Below are positions 28,733-36,469 of a stretch of 64,000 nucleotides of DNA, in pieces. The notes below the pieces were generated by a model. The model did no database searches, had not been told where the DNA came from, and saw only the letters and a program-made list of their open reading frames with translations. Positions within the stretch are counted from its first letter, which is position 1. Every line of letters begins with the position of its first letter. Source of the stretch: an uncultured Acetobacterium sp. (GTDB taxonomy: Bacteria > Bacillota > Clostridia > Eubacteriales > Eubacteriaceae); the NCBI RefSeq assembly GCF_963664135.1, contig NZ_OY760905.1:3870736-3934735 (forward strand), written 5' to 3'. The position numbers and the translations under genes are program-made.

Positions 28733-28777
28733 TTTTTTAGTGATTTTAAATATAGAATAAAATAGATTTAGTCTAGC

Positions 28778-28823
28778 TGATCAATGACAACTATCAAGCA
28801 TAAATGATAGTTGTCATTGATCA
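28778..28823 (+). other. perfect 19-bp hairpin inside the methyltransferase operon
   Basis: TGATCAATGACAACTATCA (28778-28796) and its exact complement (28805-28823) enclose an 8-base loop. No T run follows, so it may mark an mRNA processing or stability point, or a partial attenuator, between the methyltransferase and the CobW gene. Confidence 0.8.
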
Positions 28824-28857
28824 AAATTGAATTTATGACAGATAGGGAAGTGAAAGT

Positions 28858-29832
28858 ATGACAATACAAATTGATATTTTTTCTGGTTTTTTTGGTGCCG
28901 GTAAAACCACATTAATCAAAAAGCTGATTGACGAAAAAGTGTATTCAAAAAAAGTAACTTTAATCGAAAATGAGTTTGGTGAAATCCCGATTGATGGGGC
29001 ATTTTTAAAAAAATATAATATCGAAATAAAAGAAATCAAAGCAGGCTGCATTTGCTGTTCAACCGTCGGTGATTTTACCAATACGCTTAAAGAGATCATT
29101 GAATCGAAAGAAACAGAAAGAATTATCATCGAACCGTCCGGGGTTGGAAAGCTGTCAGAAATCGCTAAGATTGTCAAAAAACTGGAAGGGGTTTATGACA
29201 TCAATCTCAATCTGGTAATCGCGGCAGTAGATGTGACTATGTATGAAGAGTTTGTTGAATTATTTAGTGAATTTTATGAAGACCAGGTTGTTCATGCCAG
29301 TACAATTATTTTGAGTCGCACCCAAAACGTTGGGGAAGATGAACTGCAAAAAGTTGTTTCTAGAATCAAAGCGATTAATGAGAAGGCTTCCATTGTGACC
29401 ACTCCCTGGGATGATATAAGCGGGGTTGAACTGATCGGTCTTTCTGAGGAAGTTGGCGAACTGCGGTTAGTCGAAGACGATGATGACCACGATCATGATC
29501 ATAACCACGACCACGATCATGAACATGACCATGATCACGATCACGATGAAGATGATCATAACCACGATATCTTTTCAAGCTGGGGAATTGAGACCCCCAG
29601 AATATTCTCCGTCGAGCTTTTAAAAAGTATTTTTGAAGGGCTCAAAGATGAAAGTAACGTTGGGAAGGTTGTCCGATCAAAAGGCAAAGTTCAGGTTGAT
29701 GATGTGAACTGGGTGGAATTTGACTTTGTCCCCAATGCCTTTGAAATCAGACAGTCTGATCCCGATGAAATCGGACGCATTACTGTCATTGGCCACGAAC
29801 TCAATAAAGAAAAGCTAGTCACCGTATTTTAA
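28858..29832 (+). CDS. CobW/COG0523-family GTPase metallochaperone with His-rich loop
   Basis: 324 residues: P-loop GAGKTT, the metal motif CICC (in KAGCICCSTVG), Walker B IEPSGVGK, and a C-terminal CobW domain. Between them (about residues 208-240) is a stretch of about 30 residues almost entirely His and Asp, a metal-binding store. COG0523 proteins deliver zinc or cobalt with GTP. In this operon the likely clients are the zinc-dependent URO-D methyltransferases or the corrinoid. GGGAAGTGAAAGT before the ATG is a moderate ribosome site. Confidence 0.88.
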   Translation: MTIQIDIFSGFFGAGKTTLIKKLIDEKVYSKKVTLIENEFGEIPIDGAFLKKYNIEIKEIKAGCICCSTVGDFTNTLKEIIESKETERIIIEPSGVGKLSEIAKIVKKLEGVYDINLNLVIAAVDVTMYEEFVELFSEFYEDQVVHASTIILSRTQNVGEDELQKVVSRIKAINEKASIVTTPWDDISGVELIGLSEEVGELRLVEDDDDHDHDHNHDHDHEHDHDHDHDEDDHNHDIFSSWGIETPRIFSVELLKSIFEGLKDESNVGKVVRSKGKVQVDDVNWVEFDFVPNAFEIRQSDPDEIGRITVIGHELNKEKLVTVF

Positions 29833-29833
29833 T

Positions 29834-30502
29834 ATGAAGATAAAAGTAATCGCATGCGAAGTGATGCAGGAAGAAATTCAGCGGTTAGAACCAATAGCTG
29901 ATCGGGACTATGAGTTTGTTTCCATGGATTTTCATCTTTATCCGCAAAAATTAAAAGTTGAATTACAGCGAATCATCGATGCGTCCCAGGATTATCAGCA
30001 AATAATCCTGGCCTTCGGTTTATGCGGCGGGGCTGCCAGCGGTTTAATATCAAAAACTAGTGAGCTGATTATCCCCAGAGTTCACGATTGTATTTCAATT
30101 TTTTTAAGCTCCGATAAATGCAGTGCCTGTGATTTTAAAAAAGAACTAGGGACATTTTATCTCAGCAATGGTTGGATGATTACCGAAAAGACGATTATTT
30201 CTGATTATCAACGCATCTTGAATCGTTTGGGAGAAAAAAAAGCCAAGCGGATGCTGGAGAGAATGTACGATGGTTATAATAAGGTTTTATTTATTGAGAC
30301 AACAGCCGAGTGTCAGGAGGAGGTTATCGAACAATCAAAAGAAATTGCCACCTTATTTGGCGCTGAATATTTAACCGTTAAAGGAGAGACTGCTTTTATT
30401 AAAAAAATAATTGCAGGTCCCTGGGACGATCTGAATTTTATTAAGGTTCCTCCTTTGGGAGAGATCACCGAAGAAGACTTTGGAATCAATAAAAAAAATT
30501 AG
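29834..30502 (+). CDS. DUF1638 protein of the corrinoid operon
   Basis: 222 residues with DUF1638 hallmarks: ACEVMQEEI at the start, FGLCGGAASGL, IPRVHDCISIFL, and Cys residues in CSACDF. The family is frequently encoded next to corrinoid methyltransferases and RACo/RamA activators but has no assigned reaction. The conserved Cys and His suggest metal or corrinoid handling. It starts one base after the CobW stop, so it is translationally coupled, and ends about 60 bases before the next methyltransferase. Confidence 0.8.
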   Translation: MKIKVIACEVMQEEIQRLEPIADRDYEFVSMDFHLYPQKLKVELQRIIDASQDYQQIILAFGLCGGAASGLISKTSELIIPRVHDCISIFLSSDKCSACDFKKELGTFYLSNGWMITEKTIISDYQRILNRLGEKKAKRMLERMYDGYNKVLFIETTAECQEEVIEQSKEIATLFGAEYLTVKGETAFIKKIIAGPWDDLNFIKVPPLGEITEEDFGINKKN

Positions 30503-30560
30503 TTTGTTACAATTTAGTTTATTAAAAATTAGAATGCTAGCCAAGAAAGAGGAATGAATA

Positions 30561-31583
30561 ATGAATGATTTAACACCAAAGGAACGAATACTCCGTTCAT
30601 TAAATAAAGAATCCATTGATCGGGCACCGGTTATCTGTCCCGGTGGCATGATGAATTCGGCCATCGTTGAAGTAATGAATAAAACCGGTCATACCTTACC
30701 CGACGGGCATCACGACAGCCAACTGATGGCAGATATTGCCAATGACGTCCATGAAAATACAGGTTTTGAAAATTTCGGAATCCCCTTTTGTATGACAGTA
30801 GAAGCCGAAGTACTGGGAAGTGAGATTAATTATGGAACCCTGGCCTGTGAGCCCAAAATACAAAAAGAAGTCTTTCCTTCAGTCAAAGAAGTTATTTACA
30901 AAGATTATGGCGCCATGGCGAAAAATAAACGGGTTAACACCATCATTGAAGCGACTTATAGTTTATCAAAAAAATATCCGGACGTACCAGTGTTTGGCAG
31001 TATCACCGGTCCATTAAGCACCGCTGCATCATTGGTTGATCCGATTCCATTTTTAAAGGAATTAAGAAAAAATCCCAGGGAGGCGCATCGGGTAATTGAT
31101 TATGCCTCAAATCATATTATTGAACTGGCTAAGCTGATGATTGACAGCGGGGCCAGTGTCATTACCATTGCCGATCCGACAGCAACCGGAGAAATATTAG
31201 GACCAGCGATGTTTGATGAATATGCCGTCCAGTATTTGAATAAAATTATCGATGCTATCCACGAAACCAATACCCCGGTTATTGTTCATATTTGCGGAAA
31301 AATGAATGCGGTCAGAAAATTTGTGCCGCAAATTAAGTCTGACGCGATTAGTACCGATTCTTCGATCAGCTTGAGAAAACTAAAAGAAGATTATCCTGAA
31401 TTAACCACCATGGGCAATCTCAGTACTTATCTTTTAGAATTTGGCGAAGCCGAAAAAGTTTCAAAACAAACCGAAAAACTAAAATTAGATGGAATAAATA
31501 TTATTGCGCCAGCCTGTGGATTGAGTACATCTACACCGCTGGCAAATATCACCGCGATGACCAGTCGCGTCAAGGAGGCTTAA
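30561..31583 (+). CDS. MtaA/CmuA-type URO-D-fold methyltransferase
   Basis: 340 residues with the classical zinc ligands of methylcobamide:thiol methyltransferases: HICGK (HxC around residue 240) and APACGLST (around 318). Such enzymes take the methyl from the corrinoid protein and pass it to a thiol (coenzyme M in methanogens) or act in reverse. An acetogen has no coenzyme M, so homocysteine, another thiol or tetrahydrofolate is the likely acceptor. Only 3 bases separate it from the RACo gene. GAGGAATG precedes the ATG. Confidence 0.86.
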   Translation: MNDLTPKERILRSLNKESIDRAPVICPGGMMNSAIVEVMNKTGHTLPDGHHDSQLMADIANDVHENTGFENFGIPFCMTVEAEVLGSEINYGTLACEPKIQKEVFPSVKEVIYKDYGAMAKNKRVNTIIEATYSLSKKYPDVPVFGSITGPLSTAASLVDPIPFLKELRKNPREAHRVIDYASNHIIELAKLMIDSGASVITIADPTATGEILGPAMFDEYAVQYLNKIIDAIHETNTPVIVHICGKMNAVRKFVPQIKSDAISTDSSISLRKLKEDYPELTTMGNLSTYLLEFGEAEKVSKQTEKLKLDGINIIAPACGLSTSTPLANITAMTSRVKEA

Positions 31584-31586
31584 ATC

Positions 31587-33278
31587 ATGGTAAATGTAAA
31601 TTTTATTGAAGAAAATAAGGCCATTATCGTTGACAAAGGCACAACCATTTTAGAGGCAGCCCAAAAGTTGGGGATTGTCATCGAATCACCTTGTAATTCG
31701 GAAGGGGTCTGTGGCAAATGCAAGGTTCAGCTTGCCGAAGCAAGTCTCAAAAATATCGAAGAATATGGCAAACATCAGCTGCCTGAAGAAGAAAAAAAGC
31801 AGGGTTATGTGCTGTCATGTCAAACCAAGGTGACAGGCAACGTTGAAGTCAAAGCCGTCGCCAAAAATCTCAATAAAACACTGCAAATACTCAATCATGG
31901 CCAAAGCTTTGACATTGATGTCAACAGCTTTATTAAAAAAGCCCATAATGGCAATGGGAAGACCATTATCACTGCTGGCGAAGTGATCTTAGGGGAAGAA
32001 GTTGGTGATACCTCAGCCCAGAATTACGGCGTAGTTGTTGATATTGGAACGACCACCTTGGTTGCTACCCTGGTAAATATCAATACCGGAGAAGAATTGC
32101 ATTCCGTTTCGGCATTAAATCCACAGAGCTTGCATGCCCAGGATGTACTATCCCGGATTAAATATGCTTCTGATGAAAAAGGTCTGGATGCGATGTATTC
32201 AATGATTACCAAAGAATTGAATAAACTGATTGAAAAAGCTGTCAAAAATGCTGGCATTGATCAACAGCATATCTATGAAGTGATTTATAGTGGAAATACC
32301 TGTATGATCCATCTGGCTGCCAATGTAAACCCCTATTCACTGGGGAAATATCCTTATACACCGTTACTAAGAGGCGGAAGCAGTTTGAATTTTGATGAAC
32401 ATCTGCTGAACATATCCAAATTTGGTTCAATTTATCTGCCACCGATTATCTCATCATTTGTCGGACCGGATATTACGTCCGGAGTGTTAGCGACCCGGCT
32501 CCAAGACAAAAAACAAGTCACTCTGTTTGTCGATATCGGCACCAATGGTGAAATGGTTTTATCCGATCATGGCGCACTTACCGCAACCTCGACGGCGGCT
32601 GGCCCGGCTTTTGAAGGAATGAATATCTCTTATGGGATGCGGGCTGAAAAAGGTGCCATTGAATATTTCGAAATTAATGACGATGGTAGCATTGACATCA
32701 GAACCATCGAAGATGGCGAACCGATTGGTATTTGCGGCAGCGGCTTGCTGGATATTGTCGGTGAGTTGGTAGTCCACAAAGTCATTGATAAGCGGGGACG
32801 ATTAGCATCTCTGGAAAGTGCTGATCTGAAACAGAATTTAAAAGAAAAACTGGTTAAAATCGACGGAAAAATTGCTTTTGAGGTCGCCAGTGGTGTCTAT
32901 CTGACCCAAAAGGATATCAGACAAGTGCAACTGGCAAAAGGCGCCGTCAGAGCTGGGATCGAGTTTTTGATGGATGCCAAAAATCTCAAGGCTCAGGAAG
33001 TTGATGAAGTTCAGATCGCCGGATCTTTTGGTTTTCACTTGAGAGCAAAAAGTCTGATTAACATCGGTTTGTTGCCAAAAGAATTTGAAGGAAAAATTGA
33101 TTTTGTCGGGAATACCTCAAAATCAGGCGGCCTGGCATTCTTATTAAATCAGAAATATCGCGATGAAATGGAAAGCCTGGTTACAAAAATTGATGTCATT
33201 GAATTGTCCAACGGCGAAAATTTTGATCGCATCTTTGTAAACTGTCTGTCGTTTGACAAACAGAAGAAGAGTGCCTAA
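31587..33278 (+). CDS. reductive activator of corrinoid proteins (RACo-like, DUF4445)
   Basis: The 563-residue protein joins an N-terminal plant-type [2Fe-2S] domain (Cys36, 42, 45 and 78) to an ASKHA ATPase domain (VVDIGTTTLVATLVN, FVDIGTNGEMVLS, GICGSGLLD, AGSFGFHLRAKSL). RACo uses ATP and an electron to restore oxidised Co(II) corrinoid to Co(I). Having its own copy at the end of this operon makes the operon self-contained: corrinoid carrier, two methyltransferases, metal chaperone, DUF1638 and activator. AAGGAGG precedes the ATG; a strong terminator follows. Confidence 0.92.
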   Translation: MVNVNFIEENKAIIVDKGTTILEAAQKLGIVIESPCNSEGVCGKCKVQLAEASLKNIEEYGKHQLPEEEKKQGYVLSCQTKVTGNVEVKAVAKNLNKTLQILNHGQSFDIDVNSFIKKAHNGNGKTIITAGEVILGEEVGDTSAQNYGVVVDIGTTTLVATLVNINTGEELHSVSALNPQSLHAQDVLSRIKYASDEKGLDAMYSMITKELNKLIEKAVKNAGIDQQHIYEVIYSGNTCMIHLAANVNPYSLGKYPYTPLLRGGSSLNFDEHLLNISKFGSIYLPPIISSFVGPDITSGVLATRLQDKKQVTLFVDIGTNGEMVLSDHGALTATSTAAGPAFEGMNISYGMRAEKGAIEYFEINDDGSIDIRTIEDGEPIGICGSGLLDIVGELVVHKVIDKRGRLASLESADLKQNLKEKLVKIDGKIAFEVASGVYLTQKDIRQVQLAKGAVRAGIEFLMDAKNLKAQEVDEVQIAGSFGFHLRAKSLINIGLLPKEFEGKIDFVGNTSKSGGLAFLLNQKYRDEMESLVTKIDVIELSNGENFDRIFVNCLSFDKQKKSA

Positions 33279-33290
33279 TCAAGAATCAAA

Positions 33291-33331
33291 AAAACTCATT
33301 TTATCATAAACTGATAAAATGAGTTTTTTTT
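33291..33331 (+). terminator. terminator of the corrinoid methyltransferase operon
   Basis: AAAACTCATTTTATCA (33291-33306) pairs perfectly with its complement at 33312-33327, with T continuing to about 33331. On the minus strand it may also serve the convergent kinase remnant. Confidence 0.85.
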
Positions 33332-33372
33332 AAGTTTGTTATAATTTTGTTGGCAAAAAAGTAAGTATGGAA

Positions 33373-34090
33373 TTAAATCTTGAACAATCGAACAAAATCA
33401 GTTTCGATGTCATCAATAGTCTTATAGGTTTCTTCAAGTCTAAGTAACCGTTTCAAAAATAGTTTTTGTTCCGGAGCTAAATCCAGTTCAACAAACCAAG
33501 GTAATTGCTTATGTTTTTTAACAGTGTCATAGGAAGAATAGAATAAATACAGTAAAAAATCACCCAGATAAGAAAAATCCAAATCAAATGGGTATTGATT
33601 TGGATCAGCCCATCTTGCTAAACCAAAATCCACAAGATAAACGGTTTCCTGATCGATCAGAACATTGGGTGTTCGGATATCATGATGAACGATGTGATTT
33701 ATATGAAGGTATTTGATAATGTTGATGAGTTGACAACCAATATTGAAAATTTCTTCATTGGAAAATTTATAATTCTGTTTAAAAAGCAAGTCTTTCACAG
33801 TGTTCCCAGGTTTATACTCCAGAACAAATCCATAAAAGTTCTTTTCGTTAATAATTCCCAATAACTCAGGTACCCGGTTGTCATTTAGCTGCGAAAGCAT
33901 GATCGCTTCAAAGGCGTTATTTCTAATTCTTCATATACATCTGAGGCTTGAATTTTTTCAAGATAACCATTTGAACAGTATTTGAACGCGCAAGAAAGCA
34001 GATACCATATCGACCATGGCCAATCGGGGTCAATATGGTATATCCGCCAATTTGTTTTCCAATAAGATTTAACTTATTATTGAAAAGCAT
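33373..34090 (-). pseudogene. serine/threonine protein kinase disrupted by a one-base frameshift
   Basis: From ATG 34090 the frame encodes a kinase N-lobe: Gly-rich loop IGHGRYG and a Lys in VILKKFKP. It hits TAG near 33940. A one-base correction in AGAATTAGAAAT joins it to the second frame (AFEAIMLSQLNDNR through 33373), which has the catalytic loop VHHDIRTPNVL and DFGLAR. The total is about 239 codons, a minimal kinase domain with no extra modules. The catalytic residues are otherwise intact, so the break may be recent or a sequence error. The gene starts 4 bases after a zinc-ribbon gene, which is also frameshifted. Confidence 0.78.
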
Positions 34091-34094
34091 CAGT

Positions 34095-34464
34095 TTACTG
34101 ATTTACTTTTTGACCACAACTGAGACAGAATTTTGCACAGGAGGGAAGTTTTTCACCACAGTTTAAACAGAATGCGGCGGTATTTACTTTTTGGCCGCTT
34201 TGCAGACAAAATTTTGAACCCGCTGGAATTGTGGCGTTGCAACTTCCGCAAACCGTTGTGTTTTGACTACTGGTCGGTTGGTGACTGGGCTGAGTATTTT
34301 GAGAGGGATTTCCCATGTTGTTATGTTGGGTACGTCTTCCGCTTCCAGAACCAGAATCGAGCATATCAAACATATTTCTGAATAGCCCTTTTTTTATAGT
34401 GACTGCTGCCCTGATTTCCACTTTTATAATGTTTACCCTTTGATGACCTTGATGAACAACTCAT
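34095..34464 (-). pseudogene. zinc-ribbon protein with frameshift at a run of seven A
   Basis: ATG 34464 has a good ribosome site (AGAGGTG) and encodes a Ser/Lys-rich start (MSCSSRSSKGKHYKSG). At the run of seven A (complement of 34389-34395) the frame must shift by one base to enter the long frame with GLFRNMFDML, a Gln/Ser/Asn-rich linker and two zinc ribbons. The second ribbon is complete (CLNCGEKLP, FCLSCGQKV). The first has CLQSG where the second Cys pair should be. It may be a regulatory partner of the adjacent kinase remnant. Confidence 0.7.
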
Positions 34465-34649
34465 TTTTCGCACCTCTTTTTAATACGATTTTAGTTAGTT
34501 CTAATTTATAGTATCAAACCTGTTTTCATCAAGAGGATTAACAAAATTAAGTTTTAACGTAATTCTGGATTTAACGAGAGAATAGGTAAGTTAAGGTGTA
34601 AAGAATTTGAAAAACTATAAAAAAAATATTAAAAACCACTGAAAAAATG

Positions 34650-34701
34650 TTGACAAATAAATAGTGATCATGTATCATATCAAACATATAGGAAATATAT
34701 G
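34650..34701 (+). promoter_or_regulatory. promoter and CymR-like operator before the Cys-rich leader and metY
   Basis: TTGACA (34650-34655), 17 bases, TATCAT (34673-34678), then CATAT-N7-ATATG (34685-34701) with N7 reading AGGAAAT. Nearly the same sequence stands before the corrinoid operon at 26895-26911. Confidence 0.8.
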
Positions 34702-34728
34702 AAATTAAAATTTAGGAGGCAAAGCAAT

Positions 34729-34821
34729 ATGTTAAACAGTGAATTATGCATTTCAAATGAGAGAGTTTTATGCATGTGTTGTAGCAGAAATAATTATCAG
34801 TATTCTTGCATGTCAAAATAA
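34729..34821 (+). CDS. cysteine-rich leader peptide upstream of metY
   Basis: A 30-codon ORF with an excellent ribosome site (AGGAGG, 9 bases before ATG 34729). Cys occurs at positions 7, 15, 17, 18 and 27, with the cluster LCMCC in the middle, and Met at 16 and 28. It ends with TAA at 34819, about 70 to 190 bases before the possible metY starts. Stalling of ribosomes at Cys codons when charged tRNA-Cys is low is the mechanism of known Cys attenuators in actinobacteria. The same logic here is inference. The following region contains possible pairings (AAGATG near 34819 with CATCTT near 34886) that could mask the metY ribosome site. No clear terminator was found. Confidence 0.65.
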   Translation: MLNSELCISNERVLCMCCSRNNYQYSCMSK

Positions 34822-35006
34822 GATGTTGCATTTGTCGTTATAATGAAAAGTAATTTCATGTGAATATTATTAGGAGAGGAGTTGCATCTTTGAGCAAATC
34901 AAAAGAAAGTTTCTTTAAAAGGATATTCAAAAGTAATCAGAATGGTAACAATAAAAACAACATAGAAAATAATCAAAATAAAGAAAGAAATGAGAGGTTG
35001 ACAAAC

Positions 35007-36290
35007 GTGAGCGAAAGAAAATTAGGATTCGATACTTTACAGGTACATGCAGGACAGACCCCTGACCCAGTAACCGGAGCAAGAGCAGTTCCAATTTATC
35101 AAACTACATCTTATGTATTTAAAGATACTGCCGAAGCAGAAGGACGTTTCGCATTAACAAACGCTGGAAACATTTATTCAAGACTGACAAATCCAACAAC
35201 CGATGCTTTTGAGCAACGGGTTGCAGCTCTTGAAGGTGGTTCAGCCGGCTTAGCAACAGCATCTGGTGCAGCCGCGATTACGTATTCGATTCAGAATGTT
35301 GCCAGCGCTGGCGATGAAATTGTCGCAGCGAGCACACTGTACGGTGGAACCTATCATTTATTTGCAGAAACATTACCAAAGTTTGGAATCACGACAATCT
35401 TTGTTGATCCTGATGATCCGGAAAATTTCAGAAAAGCAATTACTGACAAAACCAAAGCAATCTTTATTGAAACCCTTGGTAATCCTGGCATCAATATTAT
35501 CGACTTTGATGCAGTTGGAGAAATTGCAGCCGAAAATAAAGTGCCTTTGATTGTTGACAACACGTTTGCAACCCCTTATTTATTTAACCCATTAGAACAT
35601 GGCGCAAACGTCGTTGTTCATTCGGCCACCAAATTTATTGGCGGTCATGGTACATCGATTGGCGGCATCATTGTAGATGGCGGAAACTTTGACTGGACCA
35701 GCGGACGATTCCCAGATTTTACGACACCAGATAAAAGCTATAATGGGATAACTTATTCTGATCTGGGTCCAGTTGCTTATGCAGTTAAGATCAGAGCTCA
35801 ACTTTTAAGAGATACTGGAGCAAGCTTAGCACCACTTAATGCATTCCTATTTTTACAAGGACTTGAGTCATTATCACTGCGTGTTCAAAAACATGTTGCC
35901 AATACGAAAAAAATTGTCGAATATCTGGAAAACAGCCCAAAAGTCAAAACAGTTAATTATCCGGGACTTAAATCAAATAAATACTATGATCTTGGTCAAA
36001 AATATCTGCCCCTCGGTTCTGGTTCTATTTTCACATTTTCAATTAATGGAACAATTGATCAGGCGAAGAAGTTCATTGACAGCTTGGAAATTTTCTCTCA
36101 ATTAGCTAATGTTGCAGATGCAAAATCCCTGGTTATTCATCCTGCTTCAACTACCCATCAACAGTTGAGCCCCGAAGAACAAGCAGCAGCTGGATTCCCG
36201 CCAGAAGTAATTCGTTTATCCATCGGTGTTGAGGATGTCGATGATTTAATTTATGATATTGATCAGGCTTTAAACAAAGCAATTAACTAA
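35007..36290 (+). CDS. metY: O-acetylhomoserine sulfhydrylase
   Basis: The 427-residue Cys/Met-metabolism PLP enzyme joins O-acetylhomoserine and sulfide to homocysteine. Family motifs: [11 protein letters not shown] near the start, YSRLTNPT, and the PLP-Lys in [10 protein letters not shown]. Length fits MetY rather than the shorter lyases. The usual N-terminus begins at GTG 35007 ([15 protein letters not shown]), which has GAGAGG upstream. In-frame TTG 34890 with AGGAGAGGAG would add a 39-residue Asn/Lys-rich extension, and GTG 34860 more. The real start needs testing because it decides how the leader ORF could act. Confidence 0.9.
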   Translation: MSERKLGFDTLQVHAGQTPDPVTGARAVPIYQTTSYVFKDTAEAEGRFALTNAGNIYSRLTNPTTDAFEQRVAALEGGSAGLATASGAAAITYSIQNVASAGDEIVAASTLYGGTYHLFAETLPKFGITTIFVDPDDPENFRKAITDKTKAIFIETLGNPGINIIDFDAVGEIAAENKVPLIVDNTFATPYLFNPLEHGANVVVHSATKFIGGHGTSIGGIIVDGGNFDWTSGRFPDFTTPDKSYNGITYSDLGPVAYAVKIRAQLLRDTGASLAPLNAFLFLQGLESLSLRVQKHVANTKKIVEYLENSPKVKTVNYPGLKSNKYYDLGQKYLPLGSGSIFTFSINGTIDQAKKFIDSLEIFSQLANVADAKSLVIHPASTTHQQLSPEEQAAAGFPPEVIRLSIGVEDVDDLIYDIDQALNKAIN

Positions 36291-36330
36291 AAATAAAACC
36301 AATAAAGAATAATAATGTAGTCAAATTGAG

Positions 36331-36370
36331 ACATCTGCTGTTAATGGCAAAGCAGCAGATGTTTTCTTTT
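36331..36370 (+). terminator. terminator after metY
   Basis: ACATCTGCTG (36331-36340) pairs with CAGCAGATGT (36353-36362), followed by a T-rich tract. Confidence 0.8.
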
Positions 36371-36390
36371 CGGGCAGGCATCATCCCACT

Positions 36391-36420
36391 CAAAGTTATT
36401 TTGGTCAAAGTTATTTTAGT
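36391..36420 (+). repeat. two tandem 15-base repeats upstream of metA
   Basis: CAAAGTTATTTTGGT (36391-36405) is followed at once by CAAAGTTATTTTAGT (36406-36420), one mismatch. They lie 50 bases before the metA start and could be a protein-binding site. No -35/-10 pair is obvious between the terminator and metA. Confidence 0.6.
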
Positions 36421-36469
36421 GCCAGTCCTAAAATTCATAGTACATTCTTGGAGAATTAGAGGTGTTATT

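Noticed and set aside
29375-29578. Open frame on the minus strand with many Arg, His, Asp and Gly
   Set aside because: It is the complement of the His/Asp-rich tract of the CobW-type gene; no ribosome site and composition explained by the repeat.
36326-36469. N-terminal extension of MetA from 36326
   Set aside because: It runs through a hairpin terminator and the tandem repeats; ATG 36470 has a ribosome site and matches the usual MetA N-terminus.
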